Positions 7,690 to 16,177 of a DNA stretch of 64,000 bases are shown piece by piece; position 1 is the stretch's first letter; each line of letters begins with the position of its first letter. Made by a program: the position numbers and the translations under genes. The stretch is from positions 1 through 64,000 of the forward strand of contig NZ_VISR01000018.1 in NCBI RefSeq assembly GCF_007827595.1, written 5' to 3'. Below the pieces are notes generated by a model. That model had not been told where the DNA came from and did not search any database. It saw only the letters and a program-made list of their open reading frames with translations. The stretch comes from Streptomyces sp. BK340. GTDB taxonomy: Bacteria > Actinomycetota > Actinomycetes > Streptomycetales > Streptomycetaceae.

Positions 7690-7710
7690 GCAGGTAGGGG
7701 GCCTACCTGC
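7690..7710. terminator. 9-bp hairpin after the membrane-protein gene
   Basis: Bases 7690-7698 pair with 7702-7710 around a 3-nt loop. It lies between the plus-strand membrane-protein gene and the end of the minus-strand ATPase gene, so it can serve both convergent transcripts. Confidence 0.5.
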
Positions 7711-7794
7711 GCGCAATCACGGTCAGTTCTCCGGGCTTAGGCATGGCCCTGTCAGTGTCGCAGATCCACTTGGGTGACCTGGGGCGGTCGTGCC

Positions 7795-8364
7795 TCAGGT
7801 CACCGTCGTCACGGTGTTCGCGCCACTCGCCGAGTGGCCCCCGGCGTCCAGCTCGAACCAGATGGTCTTGCCCGTCCCCGTCCGAACGCTGCCCCAGTCA
7901 TCGGCGAGCAGGTCGAGGAGTTCGGTGCCGCGGCCACCCTCCGCGTCCGAGTCGACCGCGGTGAGCACAGGACCGGCGGACTCGGTGTCCTCGACCTCGC
8001 ACAGCAGGCGCGAGTGACGCAGCCGCAGGTTGAGCCTGAGCGGGCCACGCGTATGCCGCAGGGCGTTGGTGACCAGTTCGCTGACCAGAAGCTCGGCGGT
8101 GTCGGCCAGGTCGTCCAGCGCCCAGTCGCTCAGTTGCGCGGTCACCAGACGGCGGGCCCGGCGGGCCGAGGTCAGTTCCCGTTGCAGGGGCCAGGAGGCG
8201 TCCCAGACGGTGGCGCGGCCGCGTGGCGCATCCAGCGGTCGCAGCGGCGCGAGCGTGCGGGACCAGAGGGCCCACTGCCTGGCGAGCCGCGAGGATGCAG
8301 TGACACGAGAGGCCCGATCCCCCCGGCGAGAGCCGATGGCGTGACCGATGGCCTGGATGACCAT
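7795..8364 (-). CDS. RsbW-like ATP-binding protein (HATPase_c), 189 aa
   Basis: ATG 8364 is preceded by AAAGGA. After a basic N-terminal stretch, residues about 60-180 form a GHKL ATPase: N box ELLVSELVTNALRHT, G1-like DTESAGP, and G2-like EGGRGTELLDLLADDWG, ending in a TGKTIWFEL strand. Streptomyces genomes carry dozens of such stand-alone anti-sigma/serine-kinase modules, which phosphorylate or bind anti-anti-sigma factors; no antagonist is encoded next to it. It is transcribed divergently from the TetR gene, and the two share a promoter region containing a palindrome. Confidence 0.85.
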   Translation of the reverse strand: MVIQAIGHAIGSRRGDRASRVTASSRLARQWALWSRTLAPLRPLDAPRGRATVWDASWPLQRELTSARRARRLVTAQLSDWALDDLADTAELLVSELVTNALRHTRGPLRLNLRLRHSRLLCEVEDTESAGPVLTAVDSDAEGGRGTELLDLLADDWGSVRTGTGKTIWFELDAGGHSASGANTVTTVT

Positions 8365-8437
8365 GAGATCTGTCCTTTCTTGCAGGTGGCGGAGGGTCCG
8401 CCGGTGAGCGCGCCCGGCATATGCGCCAGGAGCTGCA

Positions 8438-8453
8438 TGTAGCAGTCGCTACA
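8438..8453. promoter_or_regulatory. palindromic operator between ATPase and tetR
   Basis: TGTAGC-N4-GCTACA is a perfect 6+6 palindrome in the 187-bp divergent promoter region; a matching half site (TTGCTACA) lies at 8475-8482. Between them is an unusually AT-rich island (about 8455-8468) suitable for a -10 element. This fits autorepression by the adjacent TetR protein and co-control of the ATPase gene. Confidence 0.6.
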
Positions 8454-8551
8454 CCTAAAATATATACGAAGCGGTTGCTACAGTAAAGACCTGCCCAAAC
8501 ACGACATAACGGACGACGAGAGTCGTAGCCCTCACACCCCCAGGAGCCCGC

Positions 8552-9199
8552 ATGCCTCGCCCGCCTGATCCGGCCAAGCGGCGCGATCTTCTCGACCGGG
8601 TCCGCGAGTACGTGATGCGCAACGGCCTCGCGGATCTGTCCCTGCGCCCGCTGGCCAAGGCCCTGGGCACCAGCGACCGCATGCTCCTGTACTACTTCGG
8701 CACCAAGGAGCGGATGATCGCCGAGGCCCTCGCCATCTACGAGCGCCGCCCCCTCCTGCGCGCCCGCGAACTGCTGAAGACCGTCGGCCGGCCCACGACC
8801 CCGGCGGGGCTGCGCCGCTTCATCGAAGAGGTGTGGCGGCAGTTCAAAGACCCCGACGTACGCGCCACCCTTCCTCTGTTTCTCGAGATCATGAGCGTCA
8901 GCGTGTTCCACCCGGACCGCTACGGGCCCGTCATGCACGACATCGTCACCGAGTGGACGGCCCTGCTCACCTCCGTCTTCCGTGACCTCGGCATGGGCCA
9001 GGACCGAGCCCGGAACCAGGCCACCCTCCTGACCGACGCCACCGTCGGCCTCTTGATCGCCCCACTGGCAGACGACCACTGGGACCACGCCGACACGGCC
9101 TTCCGCGCCCTTCTCGACAGCCTGGAACCCGGATGGCACACCCCGGAGCCGACTGCACCCGGCGTTCGAGATCACGGTGGGCACTGCCTGCAGGAATGA
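8552..9199 (+). CDS. TetR-family transcriptional regulator, 215 aa
   Basis: ATG 8552. Residues about 9-55 form the TetR HTH: RRDLLDRVREYVMRNG, then SLRPLAKALGTSDRMLLYYFGTKERMIAEAL, ending with the family's YYF-x-KE recognition segment. The remaining 150 residues are helical with Trp/Phe-rich stretches, the ligand and dimer domain; ligand unknown. The C-terminal 20 residues are polar and probably disordered. Divergent from the ATPase gene with a palindrome in between, so probably self-regulating. Confidence 0.9.
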   Translation: MPRPPDPAKRRDLLDRVREYVMRNGLADLSLRPLAKALGTSDRMLLYYFGTKERMIAEALAIYERRPLLRARELLKTVGRPTTPAGLRRFIEEVWRQFKDPDVRATLPLFLEIMSVSVFHPDRYGPVMHDIVTEWTALLTSVFRDLGMGQDRARNQATLLTDATVGLLIAPLADDHWDHADTAFRALLDSLEPGWHTPEPTAPGVRDHGGHCLQE

Positions 9200-9359
9200 G
9201 CGTCCCGATTCTGTGCGCCGACCGGCGGTCCTTGCCTCAACAGCACTGATGCCGGCCGGCCGAAGGATTCGCTCGGGAGCCCGGCGACTGCCTGGGCCGC
9301 CTCCCGGCCGAACCGGAAACCCGCTTGGCCGGGGTCACGGTGCTCCCTAATCTGGCCGC

Positions 9360-9689
9360 ATGCCTGCCGCCAAGACCTCGTACGTCTGTCTGTCCTGCCG
9401 GGTGTCGTACAAGCAGTGCTACGACCCGTGGCGGGAGCGGACCTGCCCGCGCTGTGCGGGTGCGCTGATGTACGCGGGCTCGGCCTTCGCGGCGCCCCCG
9501 AAGCGGGACAGAGCCGCCTGGCGGGCGCTCACCGTGCTGTTGAACGCGGGCGTCGGCTTCCACAAGAGCTGCTGCGGTGGGCCGGGCTACCGGCCGCGGA
9601 CGCTGCGCGAGGTGCGGGAGCGGATGGCGTACGCCCGCCGTACCGGGGAGCCGGCCGCGACGGCGCTGCGCCGGGTCGATCTGCCGTGA
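9360..9689 (+). CDS. small zinc-ribbon protein, 109 aa
   Basis: ATG 9360. CLSC (residues about 10-13) and CPRC (about 30-33) make a treble-clef-like zinc site, and a further CC pair lies near residue 70. The rest is basic (RPRTLREVRERMAYARR). Homologues in Streptomyces are usually hypothetical, sometimes misnamed deoxyxylulose-phosphate synthase. The TGA stop overlaps the GTG of the next gene, indicating translational coupling. Confidence 0.75.
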   Translation: MPAAKTSYVCLSCRVSYKQCYDPWRERTCPRCAGALMYAGSAFAAPPKRDRAAWRALTVLLNAGVGFHKSCCGGPGYRPRTLREVRERMAYARRTGEPAATALRRVDLP

Positions 9690-10471
9690 CGGGTCCGGAC
9701 GCCCTGGTCCGGGCAGTCTCCCCGCCGGCCGGCCCGGTCGACGCCCGCGGGGACTGGGCCGAGGCGGAGGCACGGCTCGGGGTGCGGTTGCCCGGCGACT
9801 ACAAGCAGCTGGTCGAGACGTACGGGTGGGGTGAGTTCTGCGACTACCTGTACCTGCGCACGCCCTTCGGCACGAGCCCGTACAACCGCCTGGAGCGGCA
9901 CGACGGCCTGCTGGTCTGGGGTGCCACGACCGACGGCGACCGGCTGTGCTGGCGCACCGAGGGAGACCCGGAGGAGTGGCCGGTGGTGGTGCGGGGCCGG
10001 AGCATCGGGCAGGAGGAGTTCGCGCCGGGCGCGGCCGGGTTCGTCGAGGGGTGGGTGACCGGACGGGTGAGCTCCGCCGTCCTGGCCGACATGGAGCCCG
10101 GCCTGGCGCCCTGGTTCAACGCCTTCCGGCCCCGGCTGCACCGGTGTCTGCGGCTGTCCGAGGGCCCACGGCCGTACGCCGAACGGCTGCGGATACTCCG
10201 GGACGTGCTGACGCCGACCACGGACCGGGGATCGTGGCAGTCGGACGACGGTACGCACGGCCAGGACCACTTCGCGACCGCCGACACGGACTGGCTCCTC
10301 ACCTACGACCGCTCGCGCCCGCACCAGATCCGGATCTCCTTCCCGCCCGCGGACCGTGTGGCGGCTCGCGACCGTCTCTTCGCCGCCGTACGCCTCATGA
10401 GCTGCACGGTCCTGGAGATCACCACGGCCGATGGACTGCCGCTGCCGGACTGGAGCGCCGACGACGCCTAG
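9686..10471 (+). CDS. SMI1/KNR4-family protein, 261 aa
   Basis: The GTG at 9686 overlaps the upstream stop (GTGA), so I take this and not any earlier frame start. The N-terminal 100 residues carry the SUKH signature: WAEAEARLGVRLPGDYKQLVETYGWGEF, then a region of strands with GLLVWGATTDGDRLCW. The fold is used by bacterial immunity proteins and by yeast Smi1; here no toxin is adjacent. The C-terminal half contains short acidic and aromatic stretches. Its TAG stop is formed inside the terminal repeat of the MITE-like element that follows. Confidence 0.8.
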   Translation: MTGPDALVRAVSPPAGPVDARGDWAEAEARLGVRLPGDYKQLVETYGWGEFCDYLYLRTPFGTSPYNRLERHDGLLVWGATTDGDRLCWRTEGDPEEWPVVVRGRSIGQEEFAPGAAGFVEGWVTGRVSSAVLADMEPGLAPWFNAFRPRLHRCLRLSEGPRPYAERLRILRDVLTPTTDRGSWQSDDGTHGQDHFATADTDWLLTYDRSRPHQIRISFPPADRVAARDRLFAAVRLMSCTVLEITTADGLPLPDWSADDA

Positions 10472-10636
10472 GGGGTTTCGTCTGGATCAGGTCGGATCAG
10501 GCCGCGGCGTCCGGTGCGGTGCATCGCAAGGCGGAGGAGCACCCGCGTACCGGGCGCACTCGGGTGGTCCGACAACGCGGCGAGGTGCCGTGCCGGGCGT
10601 CACGGACCCGGGCTGATCCAAACGAAACCCCCTAGG
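10467..10636 (+). mobile_element. MITE-like palindromic element, copy A
   Basis: A 170-bp element bounded by CCTAGG at both ends. Terminal inverted repeats read CTAGGGGGTTTCGT from each end and extend about 24 bp with one mismatch; the interior also pairs in part. It is about 95% identical to 47355-47522 in inverted orientation. No coding capacity. The CTAG at each end would suit a duplicated CTAG target, as used by some IS5-family transposases, so a MITE derived from such an element is my reading. It directly follows the SMI1 gene, whose stop codon TAG is part of the terminal CTAG, and could terminate transcription. Confidence 0.75.
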
Positions 10637-10667
10637 TGCGCCATCTCATGACACCGGTTCCCCGCGG

Positions 10668-11657
10668 TCAGACTTGGCGGGCGTAGGACGCAAGGCGATC
10701 GGCGAGCGCGGTGACGAGGTCGCGCAGTTCATCGGGGCGCTCGATGACGAACGGCCGGTCGAGTGAGGCGAGTACCGGAGGCAACCAGTCGAGCCGCTCC
10801 GCCCGCAGCTCGACGCGCAGCCAGCGCTCGGTCGCCCGGTCCTGGCCTGCCACGGGCGCGTACTCCTCCAGGCTCGCGACGCTGACGGGAAGGTGGGCGC
10901 GGATCTGCCCGACTGTCCCGTGGATCCGCAAGGTCACCTCATGCCGGTACTCGGCCGTGGCGAACGCCGACAACACGCGCTGTGCCGGACCGGGACCCAC
11001 GGGCGCTTCGAATGAGCCGGGCAGGGTCCGCGCGTCTGCGATGCGATCGAGCCGGAAGGTCCGGTCCTCGCCGATCCGGGCGTCCTTGCCCGTGACGTAC
11101 CAACGGCCCGCATGGGCGACGATCCCGTATGCGTGCAGCGTGCGTTCGCTGCGCCGTCCGTCGCGGTCGGTGTAGCGCATCGAGACCGGTCGGCGGTGGC
11201 GCACCGCATCGGCGAGGGTGAGCAGGACCCCGGCGTCCGGGGTGTCGAAATCACCGGGCTGATCCGTGAAGGCGAGAGCTTCCAGGAGTGTGTCGAGCCG
11301 GCGGGCGATGTGCTTGGGCAGTACCCGCCGGATCTTCGCCGATGCCGTCTCGCTTGCCGTGTGCTCCGTCGTCGTCAGCCCTGCTCGGCGGCCGGCGACC
11401 AGGCCGAGCAGCACGGCCAGCGCCTCGTCGTCGCTGAGCATGAGCGGAGGCAAGCGGTACCCGGGAGCGAGCCGGTACCCGCCGTAGCGGCCGCGCACCG
11501 ATTCCACGGGCACGTCCAGGTCGACCAGCTGGTCCACATACCGCCGCACGGTGCGCCCTTCGACGCCGAGCCGGTCGGCGAGTTCGGCCACAGTCCGGGT
11601 GCCGCCCGACTGCAGCAGCTCCAGGAGTGTCAGCACACGGCCGGTGGGTCGGGGCAT
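10668..11657 (-). CDS. WYL-domain transcriptional regulator (YafY/DeoR-like), 329 aa
   Basis: ATG 11657. Residues 1-60 are a winged HTH (TVAELADRLGVEGRTVRRYVDQL) followed by the RGRYGGYRLAPGYRLPPLMLSDDEALAVLLGL linker typical of the family. The WYL core lies at about residues 140-210, with the SMRYTDRDG strand and a C-terminal WCX-like extension. WYL proteins sense ligands, often nucleic acids or small metabolites. Divergent from the VOC gene 93 bp away, which it probably controls. Confidence 0.9.
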   Translation of the reverse strand: MPRPTGRVLTLLELLQSGGTRTVAELADRLGVEGRTVRRYVDQLVDLDVPVESVRGRYGGYRLAPGYRLPPLMLSDDEALAVLLGLVAGRRAGLTTTEHTASETASAKIRRVLPKHIARRLDTLLEALAFTDQPGDFDTPDAGVLLTLADAVRHRRPVSMRYTDRDGRRSERTLHAYGIVAHAGRWYVTGKDARIGEDRTFRLDRIADARTLPGSFEAPVGPGPAQRVLSAFATAEYRHEVTLRIHGTVGQIRAHLPVSVASLEEYAPVAGQDRATERWLRVELRAERLDWLPPVLASLDRPFVIERPDELRDLVTALADRLASYARQV

Positions 11658-11750
11658 GGTCGCAGCGTAACGCGAATACAGGACCGATTCTGTCCGCTAT
11701 TTCTCCTAGCCTGCGACGTGCCCGCCTCCAGCACAGCCAAGGAGATTCCC

Positions 11751-12149
11751 ATGGACTTCGTCTCGATCCGCATCATCACCAGCGACGTAGCGCGCCTCGT
11801 CGAGTTCTACGAGCGAGCCACAGGGGCGCGGGCGACGTGGGCCACCGAGGACTTCGCCGAACTCAGGACCGCGTGCGCCACCCTCGCGATCGCCGGCACC
11901 CGCACCGTCCCGTTGTTCGCCCCGGGCTCCGCCCGCCCGGCGGACAACCACAGCGTGATCATCGAGTTCCTCGTCGACGACGTGGACCGCGTTCACCAGA
12001 ACCTGACCGGCTTCGTCACCGGCTTCGTCACCGGGCCCACCACGATGCCCTGGGGCAACCGGTCGCTGCTGTTCCGCGACCCCGACGGCAACCTCGTCAA
12101 CTTCTTCACCCCCGTCACCCCGGCGGCCATCGAAAAGTTCGCACGCTGA
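11751..12149 (+). CDS. VOC (glyoxalase-fold) protein, 132 aa
   Basis: ATG 11751 with GGAGA 7 bases upstream. A single glyoxalase/bleomycin-resistance-type domain built from two beta-alpha-beta3 units: SIRIITSDVARLVEFYERATG in the first and VDRVHQNLTG, then LLFRDPDGNLVNFFTP in the second. Substrate unknown. An odd in-frame repeat FVTGFVTG lies near residues 88-95. Divergent from the WYL regulator and convergent with cdsA. Confidence 0.85.
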   Translation: MDFVSIRIITSDVARLVEFYERATGARATWATEDFAELRTACATLAIAGTRTVPLFAPGSARPADNHSVIIEFLVDDVDRVHQNLTGFVTGFVTGPTTMPWGNRSLLFRDPDGNLVNFFTPVTPAAIEKFAR

Positions 12150-12265
12150 CGCCACGCAAAGCCGCTCACGCGCCTGCGGATCGACGCCCGACCTCCGATC
12201 ACGCACGTGGCTGCGGAAGCCGGAATCTCCAGCCGCTCCTTGAGCAGCCGCCCCGGTACGACGAC

Positions 12266-12295
12266 GGGCCCCGTCCTGCGTTCAGGACGGGGCCC
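12266..12295. terminator. cdsA terminator
   Basis: A perfect 12-bp GC-rich stem (12266-12277 with 12284-12295) with a 6-nt loop lies 21 bp past the cdsA stop, between convergent genes. Confidence 0.8.
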
Positions 12296-12316
12296 GGAAG
12301 CCGTGACGAGCAGGAC

Positions 12317-13486
12317 TCACGCGGAGCCGACGAACAGCACCATCAGCAGCCACACCACCGGAGCGGTCGGCAGCAGGGAGTCCAGGCGGTCCATGATGCC
12401 GCCGTGCCCGGGGAGCAAGGTGCCCATGTCCTTGATGCCCAGGTCACGCTTGATCATGGACTCGCCGAGGTCGCCCAGGGTGGCGCTGGCCGCGACCGCG
12501 AGGCCCAGCAGCAGGCCCTGCCACCAGCTGCCGCCGTCGATCAGGAACTGCATGCACAGCGCGCCCGCGACCATGGCGAACAGCACCGCGCCGAGCAGGC
12601 CCTCACGGGTCTTGCCGGGGCTGATGCGCGGGGCGAGCCTGTGCTTGCCGAAGCGCCAGCCGACCGCGTACGCGCCGGTGTCGCTGACCACTGTCAGGAG
12701 CAGGAAGGTCAGAACGCGCCAGGAGCCGTCGTCGGCGGTGAGCATCATGGCGACGAACGTCGCCAGGAACGGCACGTAGAACGCGGCGAAGACGCCGGCC
12801 GTGACGTCCTTGAGATAGCCCTCCGGTGGCTCGGTCATACGCCAGACCAGGACGGCCAGCGCCGTCAGGGCCATGGCGACCCAGGCACCCTCGGCACCCC
12901 GCACGTACCCGGCGACCACCATCGCCGCACCGCCGAGCGCGAGCGGCACGAGCGGCGCCTTGATGGCCTTGCGCTCCTGCAGCCTGCTGGTCAGCTCCCA
13001 CAGACCCACGACCACCGCGACCGCGACCACACCGACGAACACGGCCTTGTAGATGAACAAGGACGCGATGATCACCACGCCGAGCCCGACACCGACCCCT
13101 ATGGCCGCGCTCAGGTCACGGCCCGCGCTCTTCTTCTGCGGCGCGGGCGCCGGCTGCGGGGCGTCGGGCATGGGCTCCGGATTCTGCGTGTCGTGTTCGA
13201 ACGTGTTGCCGTGGAACGTGTTGCCTTGGAACGCGCTGTCCTGGAACGTCTCGTCTCGGAACAAGGGGCCGTGGCCGTTCAGGCGAGCAGCCCCCCGGTC
13301 GTCGTCCTGGTCTCCGCCATACGCGGGTACGTCGGGCACGATGGGCATGGGGCGAGTGTGCTGCGCCTCAGGCGCATCGTACGCGGGACCCGCCGGGGCA
13401 GCCCCCTGGACAGGCCCACCCTCGGTGGGCCCCCAGTACCCGGCCTGCCCCGCCGTCGGCGGTGCCCCCCAGGAAGAGTCGCTCAT
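12317..13486 (-). CDS. cdsA: phosphatidate cytidylyltransferase
   Basis: Makes CDP-diacylglycerol from phosphatidate and CTP in the membrane, the branch point of phospholipid synthesis. The 389 residues start with about 110 disordered, Pro/Gln/Asn-rich residues, including a curious alternation of DETFQDSAF and GNTFHGNTF units, followed by about eight TM helices. The CDS signature is complete near the C-terminus: KRDLGIKDMGTLLPGHGGIMDRLDS. The ATG overlaps the frr stop (TGATG), the conserved bacterial order. Confidence 0.97.
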   Translation of the reverse strand: MSDSSWGAPPTAGQAGYWGPTEGGPVQGAAPAGPAYDAPEAQHTRPMPIVPDVPAYGGDQDDDRGAARLNGHGPLFRDETFQDSAFQGNTFHGNTFEHDTQNPEPMPDAPQPAPAPQKKSAGRDLSAAIGVGVGLGVVIIASLFIYKAVFVGVVAVAVVVGLWELTSRLQERKAIKAPLVPLALGGAAMVVAGYVRGAEGAWVAMALTALAVLVWRMTEPPEGYLKDVTAGVFAAFYVPFLATFVAMMLTADDGSWRVLTFLLLTVVSDTGAYAVGWRFGKHRLAPRISPGKTREGLLGAVLFAMVAGALCMQFLIDGGSWWQGLLLGLAVAASATLGDLGESMIKRDLGIKDMGTLLPGHGGIMDRLDSLLPTAPVVWLLMVLFVGSA

Positions 13487-14043
13487 CAGACTTCGAGCAG
13501 CTCCGCTTCCTTGTGCTTCAGGAGCTCGTCGACCTGAGCCACGTACTTGTGGGTGGTGTCGTCCAGCTCCTTCTCCGCACGGCGGCCCTCGTCCTCGCCG
13601 ATGTCGCCGTCCTTGATCGCCTTGTCGAGGGCGTCCTTGGCCTTGCGGCGCACGGAGCGGATGGAGACCCGGGAGTCCTCGGCCTTGCCCTTGGCGACCT
13701 TGATGTAGTCGCGGCGACGCTCCTCGGTGAGCTCCGGGAACACCACACGGATGATGTTGCCGTCGTTGCTCGGGTTGACGCCCAGGTCGGAGTCGCGGAT
13801 CGCCTGCTCGATGTTGCGCAGGGCGCTCTTGTCGAACGGGGTCACGACCGCCATGCGCGGCTCCGGCACGGAGAACGAGGCCAGCTGGTTGATCGGCGTC
13901 AGCGCGCCGTAGTAGTCGGCCACGATCTTGTTGAACATCGCCGGGTGCGCACGGCCCGTGCGGATCGCGGCGAAGTCCTCCTTGGCGACCACGACGGCCT
14001 TCTCCATCTTCTCCTCGGCCTCGAGGAGGGTCTCTTCGATCAC
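13486..14043 (-). CDS. frr: ribosome recycling factor
   Basis: Splits post-termination ribosomes together with EF-G. Starting at the second of two adjacent GTG codons (14043) gives 185 residues, the family length, beginning VIEETLLEAEEKMEKAV. The three-helix-bundle core and the RxxxAHPAMFNKI and SVRRKAKDALDK segments are intact. Downstream overlap with cdsA; upstream 184 bp to pyrH. Confidence 0.97.
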   Translation of the reverse strand: MIEETLLEAEEKMEKAVVVAKEDFAAIRTGRAHPAMFNKIVADYYGALTPINQLASFSVPEPRMAVVTPFDKSALRNIEQAIRDSDLGVNPSNDGNIIRVVFPELTEERRRDYIKVAKGKAEDSRVSIRSVRRKAKDALDKAIKDGDIGEDEGRRAEKELDDTTHKYVAQVDELLKHKEAELLEV

Positions 14044-14227
14044 CACTTGCTCCTGCGTGTCTTGAGTAAGGCCCGGCTGCGGTTCCTCGTCGGGGCGGCG
14101 GCCGGCTGCGTCGCGTCTTCTTCCTGCACGGTTCCCGACCGGCAGGACATTGTCCATCCCCCGGCCAGGGTGCGTCCCGTCCGTCCCCCGGACAGGTGGC
14201 GTACCCCGGGTGACGGGGGTGTGCCGG

Positions 14228-14986
14228 TCAGGCCCGGCTGCCCTGGTCACCCACCAGCGTGCCGATCTTCTCACCCTTGACCGCTCGGGCGATATTGCCC
14301 TCCGCGAGCAGCTCGAAGACGAGGATCGGCAGCTTGTTGTCACGGCACAGCGTGATGGCGGTGGCGTCGGCGACCTTGAGGTCGCGGGTGATGACCTCGC
14401 CGTAGCCGAGGGCGTCGAACTTGACGGCGTCGGGGTTGGTCTTGGGGTCGGAGTCGTAGACCCCGTCCACACCGTTCTTGCCCATGAGCAGCGCCTCGGC
14501 GTCGATCTCCAGGGCGCGCTGGGCGGCGGTGGTGTCGGTGGAGAAGTACGGCATGCCCATACCGGCGCCGAAGATGACCACGCGGCCCTTCTCCAGGTGG
14601 CGCACGGCGCGCAGCGGGATGTACGGCTCGGCGACCTGGCCCATCGTGATGGCGGTCTGCACCCGGCTGTCGATGCCCTCCTTCTCCAGGAAGTCCTGGA
14701 GGGCGAGGCAGTTCATCACGGTGCCGAGCATGCCCATGTAGTCGGAGCGGGCGCGGTCCATGCCGCGCTGCTGCAGTTCGGCGCCCCGGAAGAAGTTTCC
14801 GCCGCCGATGACGACCGCGATCTCGGCGCCGTCGCGGACGACGGCGGCGATCTCACGGGCGATCTTGTGCACCACGTCCGGGTCCACGCCCAGGCCCCCG
14901 CCACCGGAGAAGGCCTCTCCGGACAGCTTCAGCAGAAACCGGCCGCGTACTTTGCCGTCGTCGCTCTTCTGGGCCTTGGTGGTCAT
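14228..14986 (-). CDS. pyrH: UMP kinase
   Basis: Phosphorylates UMP to UDP; hexameric, amino-acid-kinase fold. ATG 14986 (MTTKAQKSDDGK) gives 252 residues. Motifs: LLKLSGEAFSGGGG near the N-terminus, IAVVIGGGNFFRG for phosphate binding, and VYDSDPKTNPDA toward the C-terminus for the base. Lies between tsf and frr as in most bacteria. The longer frame start at 15031 is not needed. Confidence 0.97.
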   Translation of the reverse strand: MTTKAQKSDDGKVRGRFLLKLSGEAFSGGGGLGVDPDVVHKIAREIAAVVRDGAEIAVVIGGGNFFRGAELQQRGMDRARSDYMGMLGTVMNCLALQDFLEKEGIDSRVQTAITMGQVAEPYIPLRAVRHLEKGRVVIFGAGMGMPYFSTDTTAAQRALEIDAEALLMGKNGVDGVYDSDPKTNPDAVKFDALGYGEVITRDLKVADATAITLCRDNKLPILVFELLAEGNIARAVKGEKIGTLVGDQGSRA

Positions 14987-15024
14987 GGAGATCCCGCCTC
15001 TTTCACGTGTTGCACATACGAAGA

Positions 15025-15074
15025 AGGCCATTGCCGGTGGGGTCGCTTTTCGCTCCCATGCGCGGCAATGGCCT
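15025..15074 (-). terminator. hairpin between tsf and pyrH
   Basis: A 12-bp perfect stem (15025-15036 with 15063-15074) with a 26-nt loop containing a T-run lies in the 203-bp gap between tsf and pyrH, so pyrH-frr-cdsA is partly uncoupled from rpsB-tsf. Confidence 0.65.
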
Positions 15075-15189
15075 CCTCGTCAGATCTGCTGCCGTCCGCC
15101 ACGTGCCTGGGTGTGGCGGTGTGCGCGGACGACTGCTTTCGACCCTATCGAGAATTCTCCTCGGGTCGCGCGTCGATCGCGGTACGGAC

Positions 15190-16026
15190 TCAGATGCCGA
15201 CCTTGATGCGCGTGAAGCGCTTCAGGGTGACACCGGCCTCGTCCAGGACCTTCTGGACCGACTTCTTGTTGTCCAGCGCGTACGGCTGGCCGAGCAGCGT
15301 GGCGTCCTTGAAGAAGCCGTTGAGGCGACCCTCGACGATCTTCGGCAGGGCGGCCTCGGGCTTGCCCTCGGCGCGGGTGGTCTCCTCGGCGACGCGGCGC
15401 TCGGACTCGACGACCTCGGCGGGCACGTCATCCTTGGAGAGGTACTTCGGCGCGAAGGCGGCGATGTGCTGGGCGATGCCCTTGGCGACCTCGGCGTTCG
15501 GCTTGTCCAGCTCGACCAGGACACCGATCTGCGGGGGCAGGTCGGGCATGGTGCGGTGCATGTAGGCGAGCACGAAGCCGTCCGCGAACTGCGCGAAGCG
15601 GTCCAGGACGATCTTCTCGCCGAGGTTGGCGTTGGCCTCGTCCACGAACGCCTGGACGGTCTTGCCGGCCTCGATCTCGGAGGCGAGCAGGGCCTCGAGG
15701 TCGGCCGGGGAGGTCTTGGCGACGTGCTCGGCGATCGCGGTGGCGACGGCCTGGAACTTGTCGCCCTTGGCGACGAAGTCCGTCTCGCACTTCAGCTCGA
15801 CGAGGACGCCGGAGGAGTTGTCGTCGGCGATGATGGAGACCACGGCGCCGTTCTCGGCGGAGCGGCCCTCACGCTTGGCGACGCCCTTCTGGCCCTTGAT
15901 GCGCAGCGCCTCGACGGCCTTCTCGACGTTGCCCTCGGCCTCGTCAAGCGCCTTCTTGCAGTCCATCATGCCGGCGCCGGTGAGCTCACGGAGCTTCTTG
16001 ACGTCGGCGGCGGTGTAGTTCGCCAT
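15190..16026 (-). CDS. tsf: elongation factor Ts
   Basis: Nucleotide exchange factor for EF-Tu. ATG 16026 yields 278 residues, starting MANYTAADVKKLRELTGAG with the UBA-like N-terminal domain; the signature CETDFVAKGD lies near residue 80. The single-copy core length matches actinobacterial EF-Ts. Confidence 0.98.
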   Translation of the reverse strand: MANYTAADVKKLRELTGAGMMDCKKALDEAEGNVEKAVEALRIKGQKGVAKREGRSAENGAVVSIIADDNSSGVLVELKCETDFVAKGDKFQAVATAIAEHVAKTSPADLEALLASEIEAGKTVQAFVDEANANLGEKIVLDRFAQFADGFVLAYMHRTMPDLPPQIGVLVELDKPNAEVAKGIAQHIAAFAPKYLSKDDVPAEVVESERRVAEETTRAEGKPEAALPKIVEGRLNGFFKDATLLGQPYALDNKKSVQKVLDEAGVTLKRFTRIKVGI

Positions 16027-16132
16027 GAGTCTGTGAGTCTTTCTCGAAGTCTTGGAAGATCGGAGATCGGTACGGTCTGCGATCCACATGTGAACGCGGA
16101 TCACGGACTGCGCGCCGACCTACAGGTGAACA

Positions 16133-16163
16133 GCGGGGGCGGACTTCATGTCACCGCCCCCGC
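16133..16163 (-). promoter_or_regulatory. intergenic hairpin between rpsB and tsf
   Basis: A 10-bp stem (16133-16142 with 16154-16163) occurs in the rpsB-tsf gap. No U-run follows on the minus strand. The position is that of the attenuator that lowers tsf expression relative to rpsB in other bacteria; that role is inferred. Confidence 0.5.
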
Positions 16164-16177
16164 CGTCAACGCTGACG

